Part shown: positions 41,470-52,600 of the stretch, piece by piece
Layout of the letters: the number at the start of each line of letters is the position of its first letter
Numbering within the stretch: position 1 is the first letter of the stretch
Assembly: GCF_945859685.1 (NCBI RefSeq)
Contig: NC_079147.1
Location: 175,133,174-175,197,173 of the forward strand
DNA: 64,000 nucleotides
Source of the DNA: Eupeodes corollae
Lineage: Eukaryota > Arthropoda > Insecta > Diptera > Syrphidae
Reading direction: 5' to 3'
The notes under the pieces: generated by a model
Database searches by the model: none
Seen by the model: only the letters and a program-made list of their open reading frames with translations
What the model was told of the DNA's origin: nothing
Position numbers and translations under genes: made by a program

Positions 41470-42060
41470 ATGTACCTGCAAAAAAGTTTGTTCTTAAAAG
41501 ATTAAATTCTATTTGATTTCTCAAAAAAAAAAATCAGAATTTTTTACTTGAAAATCGTTAAAGCTATTCTCTTCAAATTCATTTTTATTAACATAAAATA
41601 TTTTTACAAGTTTATTTTAAAAATATTTGTGGTATGCAGTTATTTAAAGCTCATAAATATACGTTTTATAATCCAATTTCTTAAAAAATTATTAACTGTT
41701 TTCGAGATAAATTAATTTTTGTTATTAAAAAAATATAAATACATAACATAAGAAAATAAATAAATAAAATAAATTTTTAGAAGATTCGAATTTTGACTAA
41801 CTAATTTGTAACTATACTGTTGTTTTTAATCTTAAAAAAAAATAAACAGAAAAAAACGCCTAATAAAAATCGGATCGAAACCTTAATTTCTAAGTTGGAA
41901 ATCAATCGACAAAATAATTTGGACTTTAGAAGTGTTGACAGACAGGAAGACGGACGGAATCAGGGGACCCACTTTTTTCTACTTCTCTATTATCGTAAAG
42001 TCATGTTTGATTAAACTCTTGAGATTGAAATTTTTTACGAATGCAAAACATGCCATATGG
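41470..42060 (+). repeat. Dispersed AT-rich repeat with GACAGACAGGA motif, copy 2
   Basis: Ordered matches with 37110-37870, including AATCGGATCGAAACCTTAAT, TTGACAGACAGGAAGACGGA, TTCTCTATTATCGTAAAGTC and TGCCATATGG. Non-coding. Confidence 0.65.
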
Positions 42061-43894
42061 TCTAGAGTAAAACATATTTGTCACCTCAAATGTTTACTAG
42101 CAGAAAATGATATTGTGTGCCTCCAAAGCCTAATTGTATTCTTTAAGGACGCCAAAGCCAAGTTATCTGTGCAGGTTGTATCCCAGGCTCTTTTAAGTTT
42201 TTTTTCCAATCGCTTTCATAAGCTTATACTGCATTTATTTGGAATTGTGCTACTAAAACAACAATAACCTATCGGGACATCTTAGCATAGCACTCGGAAG
42301 GGTATTCCTTTCGGCAGTAGAAATAAAAGAAATTCGTTGGGAATGTACTGTTACAAACAATTTTCATTTACTTTAATAAAGCTTTTCAAATACTATTATT
42401 TTATTAATTATATTAATGAGTTAGACTTAATGAATTCTTAACATTTTAAATAACATTTAAATACATATTATTTATCTTGAGTACAATGACTTGTGACGTT
42501 TGTAGAAAGTATTTTTTTTTTTCAATAAATATTCAATAATTCCTTAAAATTGAAATGTAAATTAATTTAATTACTTGCATGTATTCAACATGTCTTATAG
42601 ATTATATTTAATAGATTTCATACATTCATTATAAAAAAGATCGATTTTTGAGTTCCATATTCGTTAAAAACACAAAGGTCAAGAGCAAAGCATTTGTATT
42701 ATAATAATTTAAATTCATGGTCAGGAACAAGCAAGAACACAACGTTTGCATGCATGCTTCCTCTATGGTTAAGTCATGGACATGGAAATTGTAAGGTTTC
42801 ATTTAATTAAGGAAGAGGATGAATTGAAAACAATTGTACCAGGACAAAGTTCAGAAGTTTTTTGACAATTTCACAAAACGAGTTTGAATTTAATTTATTT
42901 AAAGGGGGGACCAACACTATCCCAAAAATTCAAAAACTAAGATTCTTAAAATTAAAAATCTCGAAATACAAAAAAAAGAAAATTTTCGGAAAATAATTTT
43001 GTTTGAATCGGGTTAGCCATTCAAATATAATATAATATGAAATTAAATTTAAAAAAATATACACTGATCAATTGAATATTTTGATTATGAGAAGATAATA
43101 TTAGATCAACACAACTTAATATTGAAGTTAAAATTAATTATGATAAACATCTATACTCGTACATTCACGGATTAATGAAATTATTGAGATACAAATGATT
43201 CCGATTTATTTGAATTTAAAATTGTAAATGCAATTAATTTCAATCCAATTACTACATTGTGATGTTTCCTGGTTAAATTTATAATAAGGACGCTGGCTGG
43301 GTTCAAGATATATACTCGTATGTATGTATATGTTTACAGAGTTTACTGGATTAAAACGAAGGTTCTTGAATATGAAAATTAGAATATAAATCTTTTGTAC
43401 CAGTTTTCGGTAGCTATCCTTTATTGAAATTATTGTCATTTGTAATGAAATAACTTGTTACAAATAAATACATTTTCATCAAATCAAGCCAAAGTGAATA
43501 GACAAATGCAATAAAATAAAATATGGCACTATATTTGAATTAAAGTCATTCTTACAAAAATTGACATGTTCTTTATATAAGACAATAACCGACGGAAAAT
43601 AAGGTCTTGTGTCAAGGAATATTGTCATGTCAACAAACTCCAGTTGCAAGAAAAATAAAGCCAAAATGCGTTGTTCTTAATATTCCAGACATTTTATTCC
43701 GAAAAGTATGAAATATAGTTTGACTCGAGCTGTTAATAGGGTATGAGGGTAAGAGAAGTAAGTTTTCATACATTTAAAGCCAAACCTACTGAGGAAAACT
43801 AGAATAAGTTCAAACAACGTAACGTTCTTCTGCTTCGGACTTAACTTTGTATGACCAAAAATTATGGCATAAAACTAGTACGATTTTTTAGGTT
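42061..43894. other. AT-rich DNA without recognised features
   Basis: Short frames only; none has a recognisable product. Confidence 0.35.
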
Positions 43895-44160
43895 TATAAA
43901 AAGAGGCCGGGATGCGACCCACGATGATAATTTGAAGTCATTTTGTTTCTTTTGTTCTCTAGATATAAGTTTGGGAAACCATTTTATATTAGTTTTTTGT
44001 TATTTCTGTAGGTTGTCATGTCAAATTAACTAAAAGGAAACAACAATATTTTGCATTTCATAAAATAAAATTTATTTCAATATCTGTTTTAGTTACCGAG
44101 ATTTTTGACGAAACCCAAATTTTACCAATTTTAAACAAATTTGGTTTTGATTACAATGTT
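43895..44160 (+). repeat. Dispersed repeat with GGGATGCGACCCAC terminus, copy C
   Basis: AAAGAGGCCGGGATGCGACC, then AACAATATTTTGCATTT and TTTTTGACGAAACCCAAATT match copies A, B and D. Confidence 0.7.
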
Positions 44161-44279
44161 TAATTTTATTCTGCTGTGTTTATAAACTACAAGGTTATCC
44201 ATTTTGAGGTTTCAAAAGTAAACGTAAATAAAACACATGTAAAATATTTTTAATTTTAGTATAAAGTTTGAACGTTGGC

Positions 44280-44840
44280 ATTATGTGTGAAACACTACAT
44301 CATTTAAATGACCACCATAACTTGACGAATTTTGATTTAAAATTGTTCAAGAGCTAAAGGTCAATCTGCATAAACAAACACGGTCTTTTGACTAGCAACA
44401 CAAAACAAATCTAGCGGCGTCAAATCGCATCATATTGGTGGCAAGTTGGTATCGACACGACGAGAAATTAGGCCGTAAGGATATGTTTCTTGCAATACAG
44501 CAATCTTCGCTCGACTTGTTAGGCATGTGAGACCGTCTTGTTGTCATATGACAATACCGCTAGGAATTGACGGTGGCAGTCGTTCCATCGTCGTTTTCGA
44601 AGATGTAGTGTTCCAATCACACCTCCCGACCAAAGAGCGTACCAAACAATGACCTTTTGTGAATGTAATGGCCACTCTTCAACTACTTGAGGAATCTCAG
44701 ACCCCAGATACGACAATTTTGTTTATTAACATACCTACCGAGTGAGAAATGAGCTTTGTCGCTGAAAAAAATACTGTTCGAAAAGTCAACGTCTGTTGTT
44801 CAAGCAACCATTCGGCGTATCTACGACGACTGCCTTGAGA
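44280..44840 (-). mobile_element. Tc1/mariner-type transposase relic
   Basis: The minus strand reads FFSDKAHFSLGRYVNKQNCR (44770-44710), then EEWPLHSQKVIVWYALWSGG VIG at 44680-44600. After a shift comes a degraded second-Asp block (reading 'QQDGLTCLTS', 44530-44500). Finally SRRVDTNLPPIWCDLTPLDL at about 44470-44400 contains the third acidic block. It is the same family as 1100-1930 and is broken by several frameshifts and stops. Confidence 0.78.
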
Positions 44841-45065
44841 CACATTCACCAAGGTTGCAAATCTCAAAATTGGTTTTATGACAAAAAAAATTACAAGCTA
44901 TAATGATGACTTTTAGTTTATATTGTTGCAAAATTTTTATTTAATATTGCTTAGTACTAAATACCTTACAGAAACCATCAATGTGGTAACGTTTTTCTAA
45001 GTTTGATAGAAACAACAATAGGAAAAGAAAGCACATAATTTAAGCTTTGTTTAATAACATGGATG

Positions 45066-45496
45066 GTAGTAGCCGTAGCGTGATGGTTAGTGCGTTGGAC
45101 TAACTTATAGTGTCCGTATGGGACCATTAAGTTAGTTGTAAGTTATGGATAATTAGGCTAGTTTTATGAATTTTTGTCTTGCTTTAAGATAGGTTTAAGA
45201 ATGAATTAATAAAAATGAATTAAAAAAAAGTGCGTTGGACTGCCATGCAAGGGGTCTTGGGTTCAATCCCTGACTGTGCCACCTAACTTTTTTCATGGGT
45301 ACTGCCCCTTGCGAGGAACTGACAAATCCTCCAAGAGTAATTCTTGTCATGAAAAGCGCTTTCTCAAATAGCCGTTCGGATTCGGCACATAAAGTGTAGG
45401 TCCCTTTCATCTCTTACAACATTACTCGCACACAGGAATGGTTGAGTTGTTGTAAGTCACTAGGCCCCCGTTCTTCATGGACTGTAGCGCCACCTA
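45066..45496 (+). mobile_element. tRNA-derived SINE copy 8, split by a LINE 3' end
   Basis: The head begins GTAGTAGCCGTAGCGTGATGG and reaches GTGCGTTGGACT (45090-45101), where a 128-bp LINE fragment intervenes. The SINE resumes at 45230 with the same GTGCGTTGGACT and runs through the B-box GGGTTCAATCCC to GTAGCGCCACCTAATTT. Confidence 0.9.
45102..45229 (+). mobile_element. 128-bp 3' end of the SINE-targeted LINE
   Basis: Equals the last ~120 bp (inverse) of the elements at 14206 and 34484: AGTTGTAAGTTATGGATAAT, GGCTAGTTTTATGAATTTTT and an A-rich tail. It is flanked by a perfect 12-bp target duplication GTGCGTTGGACT. A severe 5' truncation typical of target-primed reverse transcription. Confidence 0.92.
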
Positions 45497-45539
45497 ATTT
45501 TAATAACATGGGTATATTATGTATCTATATTAAATAAGC

Positions 45540-45837
45540 GTAGTACCCGTGGCATGATGGTTAGTGCGTTGGACTGTCATGCCAGAGGTCTTGGGTTCGA
45601 TCCCTGCCTATGCCATCTAAAGTCTTTTCACGGGTACTGCCTCTTGCGAGGATTTGACAAATTCTCCAAGAGTAATTCTTGTCATGAAAAAGTGCTTTCT
45701 CAAATTAGCCGTTCGGATTCGGCATATAAACTGTAGGTCCCCTCCATTCCTGACAACATTACTCGCACACAGGAATGGTTGAGAGTTGTAAGTCACTAGG
45801 CCCTAGTTCTCAACGGACTGTTGCGCCACCCAATTTA
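45540..45837 (+). mobile_element. tRNA-derived SINE copy 9, full length, best preserved
   Basis: Head GTACCCGTGGCATGATGG, A-box-like TGGCATGATGGTTAGTGCG, anticodon-loop-like CTGTCAT, B-box GGGTTCGATCCC. The body is complete to GGACTGTTGCGCCACC, followed by AATTTATTTTTTTT. If folded as a tRNA the anticodon would be GTC (Asp-like), an inference from loop position. Confidence 0.92.
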
Positions 45838-46949
45838 TTTTTTTTATATTAAATAAGCAACAATGAAAACAATACATACAAAATCTTCTACAAGGAAAAT
45901 ACGTCAAATCATGTCGGGAACGTTGGCGAAATGACCGTTCACGTAAATAAGAGCCCCTTTTTATTACACGGCTGCCATCTTAAATGCGATCTGACTTTGT
46001 CAATAGGGACATATTTGAGGTTTCTTTGTTATTTCGAGCCGTAAAAAAAAGAATTTCATCAATAATTAAATGCAATAAATGCGTTCACAGATTGACAGAC
46101 TATAATAATAATAGAAAGGTACTTAACTTTTAGATATATTTTATTTGATGATAAATACTCTGACAGCCGACTTCGTTATTGTTCTCTTCCTTGACTGACA
46201 TTTGACACCGAATGGCTGGATTTACTTAAAATTATTTTTGATCGATTATGAATATGTTCATTGAAATGACTTGCGCTGTATTGGACAAACTATTTTTGAA
46301 TTTTTATAGTTAAAAATAAATAATCTTTTAATATCCTTTCTAAAAAAACGGTGTATTAAGTAATGACCGGGGTTAAATACCTTATATTTTTCAATAATAT
46401 TTTGGACTTGTTGGTGAAGATTGAAGATTAGAACGCGTTCCCGAAATGATTTTCTGTATATTGATTTCATTTAAAATTTACTTAATTAATAATTATATTG
46501 TTTGATGAACACAGAAAAGAGGTTAATTTTAATATTTTATGAATTTTTTTTCTTAACTAAGTAAAGCTTTAAAAAATTGGTTTAACAACTTGGTTTCACA
46601 GCTGTTGAAATCCAGCTCTATACTTTTGAATCCGCAAAATGGATAATCCTTATTAAAAGAATACACTTTTTGTTTATTTTCTAAAATATTCATAATGACT
46701 ACAAAGATCAATTGTAAATTAAGTATGTTGCTCCCGACATACGTTCACATAGTAGAAGGCCAAACTTAAAACTTATATTGACAAGAACTTAATATTAAAA
46801 TAAATATTTTTGTTTTTTTTTCTAACCAAGCATTTTAAAGTTTGATATTTATTTAAGAGATCAGTTACTTAATTCAGGATATAATTTAATATATTGGAAC
46901 AAAAACTTTTGATTTCTAAAAACAAATGTTTAGTTTCTGTTTTCAATGG
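45838..46949. other. AT-rich DNA without recognised features
   Basis: No gene or repeat recognised. Confidence 0.35.
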
Positions 46950-48300
46950 ATCTATCTTGTCTCCAATACTCAAAGATTACTCCTTCCTTTCCTTAACAGT
47001 CTTTCGATGTCCTTCTCCTTAGAAAAATATGACCATTTCTAAAACCGGTAATTCCACATTTCTCAGCTTTTGTTTTCAAACCCCAAGACTTTAAATGCGT
47101 GAGTAAACTATGTAAGGCGACTTGTAATTTTTCTAATATAGCCAAGCAATGGCTCAATAGCAGCAGCTAAAAGTTTTGTGTCGTTTGCGTACAGAAGTGC
47201 CTTAGGCTCGGAATATAAGTCGAAAAATTGCAAAAATACATAAAATAATTTTGGTCAAGTAAAGTTCCCTGAGCAACTCCTGATGGAAAGACTGGGAATT
47301 AATTCAAAAACTCCTATCCAATGGCAATACACGCGGTTCTTGAGTTGAGTAAACTGATGATTATTCTTATAAAAGCGCCAGGACGGCTCAATCTGATTTA
47401 CTTAATGATAAGACCCTACTGGCAAGTAGAGTCGAATGCTGCCTCTAAGTAGATAAATATAAATAAATATCTTTAAAGGGTTATCTAAACTTATGCTACA
47501 AAAGTCATTTACTTTTGAAGATACTTCATTACTTAAATGTAAATTATAAGTTTGTGTACGGTCTTCAAAAAGAAAAGGAAGTAACTTAATATTTTTGAGG
47601 ACTGCGGATAGGTTGGTTGTATACATAATGGCTGAAACACAAACACGCTTTAGCTTCGTCTGCGTTACGGTGGGCCTGCTTCGAGATTGCTTTGAATGAC
47701 ATTTCTATGATTTCATCCCTCCAAAGAGCAAATATTTTGTTTGTTGACATTTTTTTACAACTGTTGAGCTGTCAGACAAATCAAATGTTCAGATAATTGA
47801 ATTAGAGCTCTCGTTTGGAGTCACATTACGTTCTTTTCCTTAAGATTGTCAAACAAAACGTGAGGTCGAAGCTCCATTGTGATAGCATGCATTGAATTCC
47901 TATAGCTGAACTCGTAAACGTCAGGTGAAGACGAAGCTGAAGCGTGTTTGTGATTCAGCCGTAATGTTGCCATTTAAATTTCTCACTGAGTCTCCCCAGT
48001 ATGAGAGCTAAATATTGAAATTACCACCTATAATTGTTGCATTAAAAGTCTTAACGATATTATTAAGTCTGTCTAATTTAGCAGATAGTCTTTGTCCTGA
48101 GTTTGTGGGTATACAAATACTTCCAATGAGAATCCTCTGCCATCGTCGTTGCGGATAATGTTAAATACTTCAATAGATGGTTCGTGTCGTTGATTCAAAA
48201 CAGTTTCACATAAAAACAAATTTGGGGTTTGCGGCTTTTTAGGAGGCTTACTAGTGCTAATCTTCTTTCATGAGATATGCATTAATCGATTTAATTTTAA
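46950..48300 (-). mobile_element. Highly decayed non-LTR retrotransposon (endonuclease and RT fossils)
   Basis: The minus strand shows an endonuclease domain at 48240-47990 in shifting frames: NLFLCETVLNQRHEPSIEVF, then SLEVFVYP, then ATIIGGNFNI, which corresponds to the conserved GDFN motif. RT pieces follow at 47460-47080: EAAFDSTCQ (motif A region), SRPGAFIRIIISLLNSRTAC, SGVAQGTLL (motif B region) and EPKALLYANDTKLLAAAIEP (motif C, YAND for YADD). Stops and frameshifts occur every few dozen codons. A MITE (47628-47972) has inserted between the two domains. Confidence 0.68.
47628..47972. mobile_element. MITE with ~32-bp TIRs inside the decayed LINE
   Basis: The left end GGCTGAAACACAAACACGCT continues TTAGCTTCGTCTGCG, and the right end is its inverse (GACGAAGCTGAAGCGTGTTT then GTGATTCAGC). 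TAATG flanks both sides, a possible target duplication. The interior is non-coding. Confidence 0.7.
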
Positions 48301-48628
48301 GTTTTAGCATGGAATAAAATGGTTATAACAAAGTTTCAAAGTCAAAATATGCAACCATCTTTTCTTCTTTGTGTTGCAGTTTCTAGTATGTCGGGCAACA
48401 CGCCCTTATTTTATACAAAAGAAATATTAAATAAACATTTAGCTTTATCAAAAAAATTCATTTTTATTGTTTGATTGAAGCTGTTTTTGTATCAGAGATG
48501 AATTTTTTGGAATACTCTTCTGAAAGATATGTTTTTGTTTGTGAATGTATTACTTAGTTAAGCTGAAGCTACACACGATGTTTTTATAGTATTTTCAAAA
48601 AAAAAGTTAATTGGCGGACACTATTCAT
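48301..48628. other. AT-rich DNA without recognised features
   Basis: Nothing recognised. Confidence 0.35.
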
Positions 48629-49167
48629 TAGGTCCGTTCGCGTACGCTCCTAAAACAGTCCAATTTTACGAAAAAATTAGAAATTGACCAAATCCTGTTC
48701 GCGTACTCAAAAATTTCATAGTTTTTCCGAAAAGAGAACGCTCACGGGTGAGTAAAATATTTCCCCAAATTACGAATTTTAGGCCAAGAAATTTCTGTAG
48801 GCTGATTTGTGAAAAGTATCAAAATTGATTGAAATTCAAATAAATTAAATAAATTGCTTGCTTTTGCTGTCACTTATGTATATATAAAATTAAATTTTTT
48901 TTTCCCAAGGAAAAGCAACAGTTTCAGTTTAATCAAGTTTTTTTCATTAAAAAAAAACAATGAACCAGCATGATATTGCAGTTGTTGTTTTAATTTATCC
49001 ATTTATAAAAACAAATACTTTTTTGACAGTAAAACTGCGTGAAAATTTTGTTGTTTTCCCGTTCGCTTACTTTTTTGTAGTTTTTTTTTTGTGAGAGAAT
49101 TATACCCCCACTCTTTAAAATATCTCTTTTTACGAATTTTAGTGCTGAAAGTACGCGAACGGACCTA
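48629..49167. mobile_element. MITE with TAGGTCCGTTCGCGTAC termini
   Basis: TAGGTCCGTTCGCGTAC at 48629-48645 is exactly inverted as GTACGCGAACGGACCTA ending at 49167. A weaker inverted pair (ACGAAAAAATT, inverse AATTTTCGT-like) follows inside. The ~540 bp contains an extra GTTCGCGTAC direct repeat near 48708. TA ends suggest a Tc1/mariner-type element. Confidence 0.85.
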
Positions 49168-49207
49168 TTATCTACACATATTTTAGTTTTTTTATTACAA
49201 ACTTATA

Positions 49208-49551
49208 TTATATTAAATAAGGTGGACAAAAGTTTGTATTGCTTACAATAAGATTAGACGGGTTCGCTGAAGACTCTTCTTCGGTTGATTTGTTGTTATT
49301 CTGGTTGCTAATATTGCTGGTGCTGCTTACAATTTTTCGCACCTTTTTTGTTTGTTGAACGGATGGAACCGCGAATACACGTTCTGAATTAGATAACACA
49401 TAAAAAGGTGTTTTTTGGACAAGTAATTTTCTAATACTTGGTAATCATGAAGTTTCCTTTTTTTCAAAAATATTTGGCAGCCGCCGCACAGTGGGAAAAT
49501 AGCGGAAAAAACCTGTTTACCAAAGAAGGATTTTAAAAAATTTAAAAACAT
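49208..49551 (-). pseudogene. Coding-like Ser/Asn-rich segment, function unknown
   Basis: Two overlapping minus-strand frames. One contains FSAIFPLCGGCQIFLKKRKL then HDYQVLENYLSK. After a one-base shift near 49420 the other continues VLSNSERVFAVPSVQQTKKV, then a Ser/Asn-rich tail (SNISNQNNNKSTEEESSANP). Composition suggests former protein-coding sequence. No family recognised. Confidence 0.3.
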
Positions 49552-50210
49552 TTTCCCAAACTAAAAATGATATAGAATTCAGAAATAGTTTTACAAAAAA
49601 AAATTGTCGCGGATATTTTCGATTAAAGTTGAAAAACGAGGAAGTTTGGCAAAAATATGAGTAGTTTTAAATTAATTATTTTCTGAAAGTTGTACACCTT
49701 TTAAAATGTCCTTTTTTGTAAATATGTTTGAAATAGACCATGTGCATAAAATCATAGGTTTTTTTCGTAATTTGAAATAATAAAATAATGTTTTGACTGT
49801 TAGCTCTGTTTGGTGCTGTAAGCTAGTTACTTGCGTTTGAAAGTCTTGGGTCTCAGTTTTTTTTTACAAAAAAAATCTCACTCGAAAACGATCGAATTCA
49901 GATTTTATAGCCATTTGGATCTGAAGAGTCAGGAAAAATAATGAGTTTCGTTGGTAGATAAAAAAGTGTGTTTGATGATACAGTGTTTTTTTTAAATATT
50001 TTTTGGAATTCTGAAATAGATTTTGATACTCCTTTTTTTTATCTAGCCCAAACAAAAAAATGTTCCAGTTTTATGGTAAATGTGAAGGAATTTGAAACTT
50101 GTTTTTGACAGGTAGAGAGCAAAATGGAAAGAATACACTATCGAAACTGCGAATATCGCTGTTAAATTACATCCTTGGTACTACGTACCAGCAAGTGGCC
50201 ATAAGATTCG
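49552..50210. other. AT-rich DNA without recognised features
   Basis: Nothing recognised. Confidence 0.35.
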
Positions 50211-50211
50211 T

Positions 50212-50822
50212 TTACACGGAAATAAAAAAAAAAAAAAACAAAATTAATAAAGTTGGTAAACATTGTTTTTCGACGTAAATATTTTATCTTATAAGGAATG
50301 TTGTTTTCAACATTCGATAAAGTTTTGAGGAAAATCGAATTGACAGTTTTTTTTACAAAAAATAAAAACCTAAAATAAAAACAATACTAAAAACTTGGTA
50401 AAAATTACTTTCGACTCAAATAGCTTTTCAAAAATTAAAAATAATGGCTTCAAATTTATTCTATTTCACAGAAAATCTTATTTTTAATATTGAGTAATTT
50501 TTTTATCAAATTGGTAAAAATTGGTGTTCGTTTCTCGATGTCTCTCTAATTAATTTCTTTCAATGTGTATTTGTTTATATAAGAAATAAATAAAATTAAG
50601 AAATGGTACTAAAATTGGTAAAAATTAGTTTTCGACTAAAAATCTATTTAACAAAACTAGATTTTGAAAATAAACTATACTATATGAAAAATATTGTTGG
50701 TAATTTCGAAACAACTAACAACTTTTTTAACTGATCACGAAAACCTACAAACTTTTAAGCAGAACAAATCGACAGACGGAATGAGAAGTTATCAGTGTGG
50801 GTCGCATCCCAGCTTCTTTTTT
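50212..50822 (-). repeat. Dispersed repeat with GGGATGCGACCCAC terminus, copy D, linked to 174-bp-type repeats
   Basis: The minus strand starts AGAAGCTGGGATGCGACCCA and shows the ordered blocks of copies A-C. It then continues into units with TGTCAATTCGATTTTCCTCA and TTTTTACCAA, like those of the foldback element at 30031-32294. It thus connects the two repeat families. Confidence 0.7.
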
Positions 50823-51010
50823 GCTGTTATAATCACATAGGAAAAACCAGTTGATACACAAACAACCTTTTGACAAAAGCAAATCTCAAGCTAACCCAAC
50901 ATTTTTTCTATACTCAAATATCCAAGTTGAAAAACAAATACATATGTACATGCGTATAAGCTCACAGCTAACTTCTGGTTTTCCTCTTGTCTCGTTTCTT
51001 TCTCTCCGCT

Positions 51011-51280
51011 TATCCTTGTGGCATAATGGTAAATGCATTGGACTGCCATGCTAGAGATCTTGGGTTTAAGCACTGTATGTGCCATCTAAAGTTTTTTCAC
51101 GGGTTCTGCCTCTGGCGAGGTATTGACAAATTCTACAAGAGTAATTCTTGTCAAGAAAAGTGCTTTCTCAAATTAGCCGTTCGGGTTCGGTATACAAAAT
51201 TGTAGGTCCCCTCCATCCCTGACAACACTACTCGCACACACGAATGGTTGAGAGATGTAAGTCATTATGCCTTAATTTAT
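51011..51280 (+). mobile_element. tRNA-derived SINE copy 10
   Basis: Head TATCCTTGTGGCATAATGGT, B-box-like GGGTTTAAGCAC (diverged), body block AGTAATTCTTGTCAAGAAAA. The 3' end fades at about 51275. Confidence 0.85.
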
Positions 51281-52600
51281 TGTTATTCTTTGTTTTTACT
51301 TTTGTGTTGACAAATAATGTTACCTACACTGTTCTGGTCGTTCATTATTATTATTTTTTTAAGCTTTTTATTACCTGAAGTATTTTAATTACATTTTATT
51401 TACAATTCAATTTCGAGTTTTTTAAAATATTTTATATACACAAATTATTACTAAATTGAAATATACCAGATCGTACGCAGTTCACTCAACACTTCTGAAA
51501 AGAAAAAAAAATCAATTTTTCTACCACTTAGCCAAAAGATCCTCTTGGCTCCGAAGGATATTTAAACGTGTAACCTGATAAAAAGAGTTCAATTTCAATA
51601 TTGGTGAATCAATTTAAGTGCATAACAACAGTAATTATGATTATCTACTTAGCAGGCTCTGAATTCACAAAAGGGTCAATCGAAAAGGGTTGCATACACG
51701 TATGTATACAGGTACATTGGCCCTCATTTGCCCTCTCGGCTGTTAGCAGTTTTATATTTTTCATTTCAGTGCACATTTGGGTAGCATAAAAAAATACTTT
51801 TTTTTTAAAGTTCGAATAAAATAACCATAACAACGCCAATCTACACAATTCTGACATAACAAAACCAAACGTCTATTTTGTATGAGCTGACAGTTGGTGG
51901 TGTTGTTACGTTAGTTGTATCGTGGCATGGCACTCACCTACCCCTGTCTTTTAAGTTTTCAAGTTAAGGTTTTTTTTGTTTTAAATTTATTTTGCACTTG
52001 ATGTCAGTAGTTGTTGGTCGCGCTAAACATAGTAATTAGTTAGATTTTATAAACTGGCTCAAAATACATATAAACGGAAATAAACTAATTTAAAATTAAA
52101 AAAAAACAATTTCGGCCTGAAATTGTTGAACCGTGAAAAAAACATGTGCATAAAAAGAATCTAAAGCAAGTAGCAAAGTTATATTGACTAGTGATGATTG
52201 TGATTGTTTTCATTTAGTAGAATACATTTGTTCTTTAAATAAAATATCAATGAAGTCACGCAAATAACTACATAATAACTAATACAAATAATAACTTTAA
52301 AAAAGTTTTGTATGCAAATTAAAAAAGTGTTTTATAATAGAATTAATACCAACAACAAAAATTGTGACTATCTTTAATTCACTATAATGCGATTATAAAA
52401 ACCAAGCTATGTTACGTTATACTTTTATGAAAAGTTAAAAACACTATATATTACCTAGATACGTACTATACCTACAAACCTACATGCAACATACATTCGT
52501 GCAGCATAATTCAATTATTTGTATTAGCCAAATGTGAAAACAAAATCAATAGATACAATTTACGAGGAAACATTATTTTGGATAACCTCCGAGAAACAAA
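51281..52600. other. 5' flank and probable leader of boss
   Basis: No coding region. The leader of the boss transcript must lie here, but no TATA box or clear core promoter could be assigned. A TCAGT-type initiator-like sequence at about 52004 (ATGTCAGTAG) is only a weak candidate. Confidence 0.35.

Noticed and set aside
45540..45615. Functional tRNA gene
   Set aside because: The head has A- and B-box-like sequences but poor acceptor pairing, and it recurs with an attached body and 3' tail in many copies, so it is a SINE.
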